Below are positions 41,118-50,378 of a stretch of 64,000 bases of DNA, piece by piece. The position numbers were made by a program, and so were the translations under genes. Numbering within the stretch: the first letter of the stretch is position 1; every line of letters starts with the position of its first letter. The notes beneath the pieces were generated by a model, which did not search any database, had not been told where the DNA came from, and worked only from the letters and a program-made list of their open reading frames with translations. Origin of the DNA: an uncultured Armatimonadota bacterium (lineage in GTDB: Bacteria > Armatimonadota > Armatimonadia > Armatimonadales > Armatimonadaceae); assembly GCA_903910385.1 (NCBI GenBank), contig CAIVZM010000033.1, positions 1-64,000 of the forward strand, in the 5' to 3' direction.

Positions 41118-43295
41118 ATGCCGATTACCGCTGTCGCCTCTTCCAAAACCTCCCCTGAAAAGGTTCGAACCCCACTGCCTGACGCTGAGGCTCTGGCAGA
41201 AGGTCTGAACTCTCATCAACGGGAAGCGTTTTTGCACACACAGGGCGCCGCGTTGGCGCTGGCGGGAGCGGGTTCCGGAAAGACCACTGTCCTGCTACGG
41301 CGGGTCGCCCGGTTGATATCAGAAGGCGTTGCCCCTGCGCGAATTCTGGTCACGACCTTTACCCGTCGCGCCGCCGATGAGATGAGTGACCGTCTTCATG
41401 TCCTACTCGGCGAAGAAGCCACGGAAGGCATCTGGATCGGGACTTTCCATGGTCATTCGCTCCGGATTCTCAAGAAAGAATTCGCCGATCTGTACGGTAA
41501 GGAAGGCAAGTTCGAGATCGCTGACGAGTCCTGGCAAAAGCGCGTCAGTCGGGCGATTCTGGCGAAAGCGGACAAGTACATCAAACTCCCTTCGCCGCCC
41601 TTCGGACAGAATTTGCGACTCGATCCGAAAATGTGCCTTTTAGGCGTTTCCGCCTCCAAAAATACGGGGTACGCCTGCGATATGGCGGAAACATCGCTGG
41701 CGCGTCTGTATCCCGATTGGGAAGTTCCTACGGTCGAAGGGGTTGCAAAATTCTGGCGTTGCTACGAAATGGCGAAGCAAAAAGAATTCGACCTGATGTC
41801 AAGAGTACCTGCGCGACGATTGGACTTCGATGATCTTCTTCTGGAAGCCTTTTACCTGTTGCGAGACAATAACGCTATCCGCCGGCGCTATCAGGAATCC
41901 TTCGATTACATTCTGGTGGATGAGACGCAGGACACGTCGCAGATTCAGTGGGAGTTCGCACGCGTTCTGGCGGAAAAGCACGGCAACCTGTTTCTGGTCG
42001 GCGATGTCGGGCAAAGCATCTATGGTTTCCGGGGTTGCGATCCGAAACTGACAGTGATGTCGTTTCAGAAAGCGTTCCCGCAGGGCGATATTATCCGCTT
42101 GCCCGCAAATTACCGTTCTCATGAACTTATCGTCACGGTCGCAAACGAACTCATCGCGCACGCCGATCTGGATGATCGCTATCGTCTCCCAATGGAAGCG
42201 ACACGCACCGGAGGCCCGGAACCCGCGCTGACGCAACATTTCGATGGCGAAGCGGAAGCGCAATTCGTGGTGGAGCGCATCCGGGAACGGTTAAACGAGG
42301 GCCGGCACCCGTTCAAGGACTTCGCGGTGCTGTACCGCACGAACGCCTATTCTCGCTGTTTCGAGGACGCTCTTATCGGAGCGGGAATCCCTTATCAGAT
42401 CACCGGCGGCACCGGTTTCTACAATCGTCGCGAAGTCAAGGACTTACTCTCTTATCTCCAGCTTTCGGTCGATCCGCATTGTGCAGCGGGAGACGAAGCG
42501 GCGAAACGAGTGCTCAATATCGCCTCCAAAAGATTCGGCAAAACATCACGCGGGTTGGGGCGTGGATTTATTACGCAGGTCGAAGAACAGGCGGCGAAAA
42601 AGAAATGCTCGTTTTATGAGGCGTTACGCACCGGAGCCTTCAAGACAGCGCAGGATGTAGCGATTCGCGATTTCCGGCGCCAGATTCAGGAAATCCATGA
42701 TGCCGGCGATACGACAGTCGCTCGCCTAACCGCAGCCCGATTCACCGGCTATGACGAATACATCATCAATGAGGAAGGCGACAGCGAAGATGAAGGCGAA
42801 GGCTCGTCGCGGTTGGAAAATCTGGACGAACTGATCGCCGCCTGCGCCCGATTCAATGCCCCGGAAGCCATGCTTACCTTTGTCGCCGGGCAGATTCGCA
42901 AGGCGCAACAGTCCGCCCGTTCTCTGGACGCCATCAACTTGATGACGATCCATAAGGCGAAAGGGTTGGAATGGCCATGCGTCTTCATTGTGGGTTTTGC
43001 CATGAATTTGCTCCCGCACCACCGCAGTTTGCGTTATGAGGATGGGAATCTTCTTCCGGATTCTCTGGAAGAAGAACGCCGACTCGCCTATGTCGCTATC
43101 ACCCGCGCCCGTGAGTTCTTTTCGCTGTCGTGGCCGCAGTACCACAACGGCAAAGCCCTCGGTCCTTCGCCATTTCTGGACGAAATGCCGACCCTCGCCC
43201 CGTTGGTCGAAGCCGCTCGCCAGACCCCTACCGGTCCTGCCACAACCGCCGGCGATGAGGAATACACCGAGGAATGGGAAGAAAACGGCGATTAG
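41118..43295 (+). CDS. UvrD/Rep-family DNA helicase
   Basis: A 725-residue superfamily 1A helicase. Q motif 'LNSHQREAFLH', Walker A 'AGAGSGKT' (49-56), 'TFTRRAADEM' (Ia), 'YILVDETQDTSQIQ' (II), 'VGDVGQSIYGFRG' (III), 'LPANYRSHELIV' (IV), 'LMTIHKAKGLEWPCVFIVG' (V) and 'RLAYVAITRARE' (VI) are all present. Such enzymes unwind DNA 3'-5' in repair and replication restart. Between motifs IV and V it is divergent from PcrA, with an acidic stretch ('NEEGDSEDEGEGSS'), so UvrD, PcrA or a specialised paralogue are all possible. Confidence 0.9.
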   Translation: MPITAVASSKTSPEKVRTPLPDAEALAEGLNSHQREAFLHTQGAALALAGAGSGKTTVLLRRVARLISEGVAPARILVTTFTRRAADEMSDRLHVLLGEEATEGIWIGTFHGHSLRILKKEFADLYGKEGKFEIADESWQKRVSRAILAKADKYIKLPSPPFGQNLRLDPKMCLLGVSASKNTGYACDMAETSLARLYPDWEVPTVEGVAKFWRCYEMAKQKEFDLMSRVPARRLDFDDLLLEAFYLLRDNNAIRRRYQESFDYILVDETQDTSQIQWEFARVLAEKHGNLFLVGDVGQSIYGFRGCDPKLTVMSFQKAFPQGDIIRLPANYRSHELIVTVANELIAHADLDDRYRLPMEATRTGGPEPALTQHFDGEAEAQFVVERIRERLNEGRHPFKDFAVLYRTNAYSRCFEDALIGAGIPYQITGGTGFYNRREVKDLLSYLQLSVDPHCAAGDEAAKRVLNIASKRFGKTSRGLGRGFITQVEEQAAKKKCSFYEALRTGAFKTAQDVAIRDFRRQIQEIHDAGDTTVARLTAARFTGYDEYIINEEGDSEDEGEGSSRLENLDELIAACARFNAPEAMLTFVAGQIRKAQQSARSLDAINLMTIHKAKGLEWPCVFIVGFAMNLLPHHRSLRYEDGNLLPDSLEEERRLAYVAITRAREFFSLSWPQYHNGKALGPSPFLDEMPTLAPLVEAARQTPTGPATTAGDEEYTEEWEENGD

Positions 43296-43334
43296 GCGAC
43301 GCCTACCGCCTCTTTGTCAGGATACAATTCGTTC

Positions 43335-44615
43335 ATGCGATTTTTTGATGCACAAACGACCCCATTAGAGGAACTGCGCCGCGCCTTTGAGGGACGGTTG
43401 GAAGGAGCCTCATCCGCCGCGGAGAATACCGTCAGGGAAATTCTGGAAAACGTACGCCAGCGAGGGGACGAGGCGGTTCTGGAATACACCCGTTGCTGGG
43501 ATTTTCCTCAGGCGGAGCGTTTACGGGTTCCGTCTGAAGCTATCGAAGATGCCGTCGCTCGCGTTCGCAAGACGGATTTGTGGTCGGTCATGGAACGGTC
43601 CGCCGCCAGAATCCGCGATTTCCATGAGCGACAGAAGCGTCAATCCTGGGTGTATACCTCGCGCCCCGGTGAAACGCTGGGACAGATCATCCGCCCCCTG
43701 AAACGGGTCGGAGTCTATGTGCCGGGCGGAACAGCCGCCTACCCGTCCACCGTTCTGATGGCGGCGATTCCAGCGCAGGTGGCGGGCGTTTCCGCCATTG
43801 CGCTGGCGACTCCTCCCTTTTCGACTACCGGCCTTCCCCCGGATGCCACACTTGCTGCCTGTCTCATCGCTGGCGTGACCGAAGTTTACGCGATGGGCGG
43901 TGCCCAGGCGATCGCCGCCTTTGCCTATGGCGTGGAATCTGCGCCGCGTGTGGACAAAATCGTGGGGCCGGGAAATGTCTATGTCAATCTGGCAAAACGG
44001 CTGGTATACGGTGTAGTCGGTATCGATATGCTGGCAGGCCCGAGCGAGGTAGCGATTCTGGCGGACGCAGCCGCCGATCCGGAAAGCGCGGCGGCGGACA
44101 TTCTGACCCAGTGCGAGCACGATAAAAACGCCTCCGCCCTGATCGCTTCCCCCTCGCTGGAATTTCTGATTGCAGTTCAAGCGGCGATTGAAGCGCAGTT
44201 GGAAACCCTGCCCAGAGCGGATATTGCCCGCGCCGCCATTACCAATAACGGGTTTATCGTGAGGACGGAATCAGTGGAGAAGGCGGCGGAAGTCGTATCC
44301 CTTTACGCGCCGGAGCATCTGCATATAGATGTGCGGGATGCCTGGTCGATCCTGGGACGAATCGAGAACGCTGGAGCGATCCTGCTCGGCCCCTTCTCTT
44401 CCGCGCCGCTGGGAGATTATATGGCGGGACCGAGTCACACGTTGCCGACTGCCGGGAATGCACGGTTCGCTTCCCCCTTGAACGTGGACGATTTTGTGAA
44501 GAAGACCAGTTTGCTCTCCTTCTCGGCGGATGCGTCTCGCGCCCTGTCCATGGACGCTGCACGATTCGCTGATTTTGAAGGATTGGAAGGTCACGCCCGC
44601 CGGGCGCGACTCTGA
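43335..44615 (+). CDS. hisD: Histidinol dehydrogenase
   Basis: A 426-residue enzyme that oxidises L-histidinol to histidine in two NAD-dependent steps. 'YVPGGTAAYPSTVLM', 'DKIVGPGNVYVNLAKRLVYG', 'GIDMLAGPSEVAI', 'TQCEHDKNASAL' and 'GPSHTLPTAG' carry the zinc and catalytic residues. No other his gene is near. The ATG at 43335 is preceded by TACAAT ending 6 nt upstream and no ribosome binding site, so the mRNA may be leaderless. Confidence 0.95.
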   Translation: MRFFDAQTTPLEELRRAFEGRLEGASSAAENTVREILENVRQRGDEAVLEYTRCWDFPQAERLRVPSEAIEDAVARVRKTDLWSVMERSAARIRDFHERQKRQSWVYTSRPGETLGQIIRPLKRVGVYVPGGTAAYPSTVLMAAIPAQVAGVSAIALATPPFSTTGLPPDATLAACLIAGVTEVYAMGGAQAIAAFAYGVESAPRVDKIVGPGNVYVNLAKRLVYGVVGIDMLAGPSEVAILADAAADPESAAADILTQCEHDKNASALIASPSLEFLIAVQAAIEAQLETLPRADIARAAITNNGFIVRTESVEKAAEVVSLYAPEHLHIDVRDAWSILGRIENAGAILLGPFSSAPLGDYMAGPSHTLPTAGNARFASPLNVDDFVKKTSLLSFSADASRALSMDAARFADFEGLEGHARRARL

Positions 44616-44654
44616 AAACCGGTTCTGTTGGATGAGTTGGAAATACGCTTCCTC

Positions 44655-44700
44655 GAAAAAGATCGGGCAGTCATCGGTGTATGCTTCACCGATGACTGCC
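44655..44700 (-). terminator. Terminator of the redoxin/cytochrome/copper protein gene
   Basis: GGCAGTCATCGGTG / CACCGATGACTGCC, a 14-bp perfect stem with a 7-nt loop (44666-44700). On the minus strand it is followed a few bases later by TTTTT. Confidence 0.88.
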
Positions 44701-44742
44701 GGGTTGACGGTATCAAATCGTCGTTAAGCAGAAAAACAAAAC

Positions 44743-46689
44743 CTATCTTACCGCCTCATTCCTATTAGGAACATTAACAATATTGTTTATTTGTCCTAAT
44801 GCAGGATCGTTTTCATACATTGCGACAAAGCCGACAAAGCCTGCGCCCATTTCCTCGGTCATTTCCTCCCCCAGTACGACGCGTTTCGCCGGACGGTTCG
44901 GATTGCGCGGATTGTCGTCAGAATTATCGTAGGTCGCCTTCAGAGTAATTTTTGAGCCGCGAGGCAGACGTATCGGTTCTCGTAGAAAGTAGGCTCCCTG
45001 CCAGCGGTAATCCCAATCGGTAATTTTGATCAGCGGTAAAGCAGACCCATCCGGCAAGACGGCGGACATCTCAAATGACTTCCCCAGAAGGTGCATATGC
45101 GGCGTAAGGGAAATAACCTCCATATCCAGCGGGAGGGTCATCGTCTGCGTCACCGTATAAGCTGGATCGCCGGCAGGGATATCCAGCGAACGGACTACAA
45201 CTGGCAAGGTGCGGAGACGCCGGGCGACAGGCTTTTTCGCGAAGTAAAGACCGATCTGGGTAACATCTTCCGCAGGATGCCCGTCCGTGTGATAATGGAT
45301 TTGCAAAACGACATCGGAATGCGCGGGTAAAAGCCGCGCTATTCCCGGCGGTAACGGCGTCGGTCGGTCGCCGGGCATCCATCCTCCCAGTTCTCCCGCG
45401 GGCGAAAAGCCGGGACTGCCAAAGCGGGCGTATCCCGATCCTTCATCGCTGGCATCCCTTTTTCGGGCGGAACCGGATGTGTCGATGAATCCGGCGATAT
45501 GGTGAACCACTTTGGGGCTGCCCGCCCGGTACTCGACAGCGATCACCTGCCGATCCTGCGTCAATCCGGTTGGCAAAACGAAACACCGGTAGGTATCGCC
45601 CGCAACAGGTTCCACACGCCACTTTTCGGGCATTTTCAAGATCAGGTCCGGTTTTCCCAGACGCCAGCCAGACGAAGATTCCGTCGTGCGGTTGTTTCTG
45701 TCGCCCTCGCCCGATTTTACATCGCTAATTTTGACCGTACCCGGAGGCGCGCCTGCATCGGCCCATCGTTTGAGCGTTGCGATCTGGGCGTCCGTCAATC
45801 GACGATCTCCGACGAACCTACCACGCTCCCCCACCGGTTTCCAGGGTGGCATAAACTTCGAGGTCGTCACCTCCGCGATATTCGCAGCCCAGCGTTTGGT
45901 GTCCTCATAGGTCAGGAGCGACATGGGCGCGATTTCGCCTTCCCGATGGCAGGCGATACAATTCTTTTGCAAAATCGGCTCTATATCCGCCGCATACGTC
46001 GGCGGATCCGTTGAGTTCGCCACAGCAGTTTTTGCGGCGGGACTGCCCGCCACGGCGGGCAGGGGTTTTACTTTCGCCCGTTCAATCGCACAACCTACCG
46101 CCCCCACAGACGCCACCGTCACCGGCTTTCCGGCGACCAGCGCCGTGAGCGCCTCACGCAAATCCCGGCGGGACGCACCCGCCGTTCGATCCTGCCCTCG
46201 CGCCGCGAAGCCATCGTCGATACGCCCCCGGTAACGGAGAATGAAGTCTTTGTCCAGCACCACCGCTTCCGGGGTCATGGTCGCGCCCACGGCATCCGCC
46301 AGAGATTGATTCAGATCCATTAGAACCGGCATTCCCCGCATCGGTCCCATACCGACTTGTTTGATCGCCCCTTGCAGGGTAGTTCCGGCATTCGAATACA
46401 CCGCAACCACGCGAATGCCCTGCGGAAAATACTGACGGTGAATCGCGCCGATTTCGTTGACATAGCGCCTTGCAATAGGACAGTCCGTGCCCATAAAGAT
46501 GAGCGCAGTCCCTTTTGAACCGGAAACATCCAGCAATAAATGGGGATTGGCATCCGCGATGAACGTCACCGGGAAATCAGAGGCGAACTTTGTTCCGATT
46601 ACTGCAACCGTTTGCGCCCATCCAGATAGCGGAGCGACAATCGCCGTGAGAATAAGCGCCATTCGAAGCGAAAGGGAAATTATACGCAT
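44743..46689 (-). CDS. Exported redoxin - cytochrome c - copper monooxygenase-like fusion
   Basis: A 648-residue exported protein with a signal peptide ('LILTAIVAPLSGWA'). Domain 1 is an AhpC/TSA-type redoxin with 'FMGTDCPIARRYV' (a single peroxidatic-like Cys). Then a c-type cytochrome motif 'NCIACH' (heme attachment). The C-terminal half has the copper-site histidines of peptidylglycine/dopamine monooxygenases: 'VVHHIAGF', 'LQIHYHTDG' and 'LTPHMHLLGKSFEM'. The combination suggests periplasmic redox chemistry with copper. Its function is unknown. An alternative GTG start at 46737 would add 16 residues; neither start has a good ribosome binding site. Confidence 0.8.
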   Translation of the reverse strand: MRIISLSLRMALILTAIVAPLSGWAQTVAVIGTKFASDFPVTFIADANPHLLLDVSGSKGTALIFMGTDCPIARRYVNEIGAIHRQYFPQGIRVVAVYSNAGTTLQGAIKQVGMGPMRGMPVLMDLNQSLADAVGATMTPEAVVLDKDFILRYRGRIDDGFAARGQDRTAGASRRDLREALTALVAGKPVTVASVGAVGCAIERAKVKPLPAVAGSPAAKTAVANSTDPPTYAADIEPILQKNCIACHREGEIAPMSLLTYEDTKRWAANIAEVTTSKFMPPWKPVGERGRFVGDRRLTDAQIATLKRWADAGAPPGTVKISDVKSGEGDRNNRTTESSSGWRLGKPDLILKMPEKWRVEPVAGDTYRCFVLPTGLTQDRQVIAVEYRAGSPKVVHHIAGFIDTSGSARKRDASDEGSGYARFGSPGFSPAGELGGWMPGDRPTPLPPGIARLLPAHSDVVLQIHYHTDGHPAEDVTQIGLYFAKKPVARRLRTLPVVVRSLDIPAGDPAYTVTQTMTLPLDMEVISLTPHMHLLGKSFEMSAVLPDGSALPLIKITDWDYRWQGAYFLREPIRLPRGSKITLKATYDNSDDNPRNPNRPAKRVVLGEEMTEEMGAGFVGFVAMYENDPALGQINNIVNVPNRNEAVR

Positions 46690-46786
46690 TTTTGAAACAA
46701 TATCACTGTGTTTTTGATTATCCCGTAACTCCTTCACAGGAATTTTCAGGGGGAGTATTTCCTTCGGGGCGAGCGCTGGAAGAAAC

Positions 46787-46815
46787 AGGGGTAGGATGAC
46801 CAGGAACCTACCCCT
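46787..46815 (-). terminator. Hairpin after the cupin gene
   Basis: AGGGGTAGG / CCTACCCCT, a 9-bp stem with an 11-nt loop, 15 nt beyond the cupin stop, followed on that strand by GTTTCTT. Confidence 0.65.
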
Positions 46816-46829
46816 TTAGATTTTTGTTG

Positions 46830-47216
46830 TTACGGTGCGTTGGTGCCTTCGCGACCATAGAAGTCCTGAAGACGGATGACATCCTCCAGATGCGGGGTGG
46901 ACACTTCCAGAACGTCCGCATCTTCGACGCCTTCAATAGTATGGATTTCACCGGGAAGGTTACGCCACTGGTAGCCTTCGCCGTGCTCGGTGACGGTCAG
47001 ATGGTCTACATCCGGCCCCTTGGTAATCAGAAGCTTCCCTTTGAGCAGATAACTCGTTTCATCCTTGTAGTCATGATACTGAAGGGAGAGTTTCCCCCCC
47101 TTATTGACATGGATGATTTTTCCCACATACTGGTCGGTCCACGCATACCATATCTCGTAGCCCCACGGTTTCTGTACGGTTACCGGCAAATCTTCCGGTT
47201 TGATATCAATCGCCAT
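46830..47216 (-). CDS. Cupin (mannose-6-phosphate isomerase type II-like)
   Basis: A 128-residue single cupin: 'KPWGYEIWYAWTDQYVGK' and 'LSLQYHDYKDETSYLLKG' hold the metal-binding HxH-like residues, and 'NLPGEIHTIEGVEDADVLEV' the second motif with His. It matches the C-terminal isomerase half of type II phosphomannose isomerases, but the nucleotidyltransferase half is absent. It may isomerise or just bind a sugar phosphate. GGAA precedes the ATG at 47216; the longer frame lacks similarity. Confidence 0.78.
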   Translation of the reverse strand: MAIDIKPEDLPVTVQKPWGYEIWYAWTDQYVGKIIHVNKGGKLSLQYHDYKDETSYLLKGKLLITKGPDVDHLTVTEHGEGYQWRNLPGEIHTIEGVEDADVLEVSTPHLEDVIRLQDFYGREGTNAP

Positions 47217-47313
47217 TTGTATTCCTTTCACATTTGTGTCTTCGATAGAGTGTTGGTACGATTGGACGACATATCGGTCGATATTGCGGCAATGGCAAGC
47301 CCAGTTCACTCCC

Positions 47314-48207
47314 TTACCATGCCTCACGTTCGCCGTAATGCCATCGGGAACGGATTTTCTGGTAGAAACTCGGCCCTCCCACCGTCACAATTCGGGCATT
47401 GAAGGGAGCGCGGGAAATGGTGAGCGTATCACCGCCATAAAAGGGGACGTCCAGTTGTCCATCGACACTGACAAAAGCGTCCGAGCGTATTGGTTCTTCC
47501 AGATTCAGGGTAATGACCTCGGAATCCGGGACGATCAAGGTCCGGGCGCTCAGCGTATGCGGGCTGATAGGATTCACAATCAGCACCGGCGCGGAGGGAT
47601 GCACCAGCGGCCCATTCGCCGACAGAGAGTAGCCGGTCGAACCGGTCGGCGTCGCGACGATCACACCATCGGCGGCATAGGTCGCCAGCGGTTCCCCCCC
47701 GACCCGTGTGCGGAGGTGGATCATTCGTACAGCGCCGCTTGCCACAACAATGTCATTCATCGCGAAGAGCGTTTCTTCCCGAATGTCGTATTCATACCCA
47801 CCGACGCGTTTTAAAACGCCGTGCAACATCATCCGTTCTTCAATTTCGCAATCGCCCGCCATCGTTTTTTCGACCGCTTCGATCAGGTTCTCCGGGGCGA
47901 CTTCGGTAATGAATCCGAAATGTCCCAGATGAATTCCCAGAATGGGCGTCCCGAACGGCGCAAGCAGACGGGCGGCGGCGAGTAATGTGCCATCGCCGCC
48001 GAAGACGACGACAAAATCGGCATCGGCGATGTCGGTATCCTCGCCTCCGATGCACTTGTCCTGTGTGAATTGTTGCGCGATCGAATCTCGGGCGATCAGT
48101 CGGATGCCACGCCCGCTCAGTGCATCCGCCAGCAGGCGAGCGGCCTCCAGAGCGGCAGGCTTTCCTTCATGAATCAGGAGACCAACGCATTTCGCCGGAA
48201 TATTCAC
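47314..48207 (-). CDS. nadK: NAD kinase
   Basis: A 297-residue kinase that phosphorylates NAD to NADP. The 'VFGGDGTLLAAARL' motif (GGDG at 70-73), 'AMNDIVVASG' (NE/D motif) and 'DGVIVATPTGSTGYSLSANG' are diagnostic. Its start overlaps the TPR-protein stop by 4 nt, and 97 nt separate its stop from the cupin start, so the three genes may form one operon. Confidence 0.95.
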   Translation of the reverse strand: MNIPAKCVGLLIHEGKPAALEAARLLADALSGRGIRLIARDSIAQQFTQDKCIGGEDTDIADADFVVVFGGDGTLLAAARLLAPFGTPILGIHLGHFGFITEVAPENLIEAVEKTMAGDCEIEERMMLHGVLKRVGGYEYDIREETLFAMNDIVVASGAVRMIHLRTRVGGEPLATYAADGVIVATPTGSTGYSLSANGPLVHPSAPVLIVNPISPHTLSARTLIVPDSEVITLNLEEPIRSDAFVSVDGQLDVPFYGGDTLTISRAPFNARIVTVGGPSFYQKIRSRWHYGEREAW

Positions 48208-49682
48208 GGCGCAACTGCCTTCCCTGCCGGTGATGTATCTACGCTGGAAGAAGTGAGTCGCACCAGATTTTGCCGGGCGTCCGCGAAGGCGGAGTCATTC
48301 TTCAGAGCACGGCGGTACGCGGCGATGGCGGAATCTGTCATACCCATCCGTTCATACGTTACGCCCAGATTATTGAGGGATGCAGCGGAAGCCGGTTCGC
48401 GACGGGTAGCTTCTTTGAAAGCGTCCATCGCCTTTGTTAGACGCGCTTTTTTCGCCGCCGGGTCCGTCACTCCATTCGCTTCCGTCAGGTAGACGATTCC
48501 CATCCGGTTATAAGGATCAGCGGTGCGGGGACGCAGGGCGCCCATTTCCTTACAGACGTCAATCAGTGCATCATATTGCGTCATTCGGGTCAGGCAGTCC
48601 GCCAGTGATACCCGATAATCGTAGTTTTTCGGTTCGATAGCGGTCGCTCGTCGCCAGGAAGCGGCGGCGTTTACCAGATCCCCTTTACTGTCATAGACGG
48701 CGGCGAGATTTGTCCAGGCAAGAGCGCTATCGGGCTTGATACCGGTGGCGCGGGAAAAGCGCAAGATAGCGTCGTCCTGCTTATTCTGGCGATAAAGAAT
48801 AAAGCCAGAATTGACGAGAGCATCGTAATGTTTGGGGTCTGCGGTCAGGGTGGCATCGAAAGCGCCGAGGGAAGCCTGCAACTTTCCAGCTCGCATCAGT
48901 GCAACCCCCTGATTGTAGCGCAGATTCGGGTCGCCTTTTGGCGTTCCTCGCGTTTCGGTCAGGGCGGCGGCGGCGCCATAGGCTTCGGACGCCTCATCCC
49001 AGCGTCCGGTCTGCGCGTTCAAGTCTGCCAGTTGTAGCAGGATGGTGGCATTTTCCGGTTGTAAACGTCGCGCCGCTTCCAGTGCGCTGATCGCCGCCGG
49101 GTTATGCCCCCTTTCCGCCTCAATAGAACCCAGGGACGCCCAGATTGTCGCATCCTGCGGTAAAAGGGTAGCCGCCTGACGTAACGTTTCCGCCGCCAGG
49201 TTCACATCGCCACCCTGTTTCTGGGCGACTCCCAAACCGACCCAGAATTTCCCCTCACGGGGGCGTAGGGCGGTCGCTTTATGGAACGCCTTCACCGCTT
49301 TTTTATTCTGACCGATACGCAGGTACGCGTTTCCCAGGTTTGCCCAGGCGTCCGCCCCACCCTCGGGAGACTGCGCCGCTTTTTGCAGGTATACCAGCGC
49401 CTCACTGGTCTTGCCGGATTGCAGGAGAGCGTATCCGTACCAGTTGAGCGATTCTATCTTTTCCGGATTCGCTTTTACTGCGGCGGAAAGTTCGCGTAGC
49501 GCCGTTGTGTAGTCACTCTTTCGACAGGCTTCCTTGCCGCGTTCCAGAGAGGAGTCCGTCTGAAATTCGGATGCGGGTCGGGGCGTAAGATCAGGAGTTC
49601 CTGCAATTGCGGAGAAAGGCGCGGACATCAGCGCCAGAAGCGCCGGCAAGGAATAAGCCACGGTAAATCGGTAATTGAGCAT
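48204..49682 (-). CDS. Exported TPR-repeat protein
   Basis: A 492-residue protein with an N-terminal signal ('LPALLALMSAPFSAIAG') and about 11 tetratricopeptide repeats, e.g. 'ALVYLQKAAQSPEGGADAWA', 'AVKAFHKATALRPREGKFWV', 'DAILRFSRATGIKPDSALAW' and 'SAIAAYRRALKNDSAFADAR'. TPR arrays act as scaffolds; the signal suggests periplasmic or outer-membrane location. No enzymatic domain. TATAAT lies 14 nt before the ATG. It is coupled to nadK by a 4-nt overlap. Confidence 0.88.
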   Translation of the reverse strand: MLNYRFTVAYSLPALLALMSAPFSAIAGTPDLTPRPASEFQTDSSLERGKEACRKSDYTTALRELSAAVKANPEKIESLNWYGYALLQSGKTSEALVYLQKAAQSPEGGADAWANLGNAYLRIGQNKKAVKAFHKATALRPREGKFWVGLGVAQKQGGDVNLAAETLRQAATLLPQDATIWASLGSIEAERGHNPAAISALEAARRLQPENATILLQLADLNAQTGRWDEASEAYGAAAALTETRGTPKGDPNLRYNQGVALMRAGKLQASLGAFDATLTADPKHYDALVNSGFILYRQNKQDDAILRFSRATGIKPDSALAWTNLAAVYDSKGDLVNAAASWRRATAIEPKNYDYRVSLADCLTRMTQYDALIDVCKEMGALRPRTADPYNRMGIVYLTEANGVTDPAAKKARLTKAMDAFKEATRREPASAASLNNLGVTYERMGMTDSAIAAYRRALKNDSAFADARQNLVRLTSSSVDTSPAGKAVAP

Positions 49683-49809
49683 GAGAAGTCGTTCCGATTA
49701 TACCGCTTGTTGCAATAACTCTGATTGTAATAACGCGCACGCTACGCGAATTCTTTATGAGCGATGCGTATTCCCACTTCCCGATTCGCGTCCGCCTGAC
49801 ATCGCACTA

Positions 49810-50220
49810 TTACTTGCGCTTACGGAGGGTCATGGGTTGAAGTGGCTTTCCGGTCTTCAACATCCTTGACTTATAGGATTGAAGAAACTTCACGGCGGTA
49901 TCGATACCGCGATCATTGAGGTACTTTTCCACTGCAAGTCGCCGTTGCGCTTCCTCTTCTGAAATGCCCTGTTCCTGTTGCGTCTGTGCGACAAGGGTTT
50001 CCAGAACGGCCTTGCCGGATTCCGCCTGCTGTCCGTACCACTCCTCCCAGAGAATCGCCGCACGTTCGGGCGTTCCCCAGACGAGAAGAAATTGCTCAAA
50101 AAAGGAAAGACCTTCTAACTGCTCAAGCGGAATTTCGGCAATAGGCGGCGCGACACGCGTCTCCAGAGCGGAAGGCATATCGGAAGTTTTCGATTCGTCA
50201 GGAATAGACAAAGTCAGCAT
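49810..50220 (-). CDS. Hypothetical small protein
   Basis: 136 residues, predicted helical and charged, no membrane segment. 'FFEQFLLVWGTPERAAILWE' and 'EEAQRRLAVEKYLNDRGIDT' are the most structured parts; the C-terminus is 'MTLRKRK'. I do not recognise it. TACAAT ends 7 nt before the ATG at 50220, while GGAG is too close, so the mRNA may be leaderless. A start at 50229 is possible. It lies alone beside the Gfo/Idh gene. Confidence 0.55.
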   Translation of the reverse strand: MLTLSIPDESKTSDMPSALETRVAPPIAEIPLEQLEGLSFFEQFLLVWGTPERAAILWEEWYGQQAESGKAVLETLVAQTQQEQGISEEEAQRRLAVEKYLNDRGIDTAVKFLQSYKSRMLKTGKPLQPMTLRKRK

Positions 50221-50378
50221 AATCTCCATTGTAGCGTAAAATATGCCGCCCCGGTAGTGAAGCGTTTTATGTCCGCAGTAGCGGTTATGCCAGATTTTAC
50301 AGGAATTCCATTGTACTTAAGGAGGATTGTCCCGCTGGCTTCTTTCCTTCCACCGGGCAGTTGTAGTAGGATAAGTGC

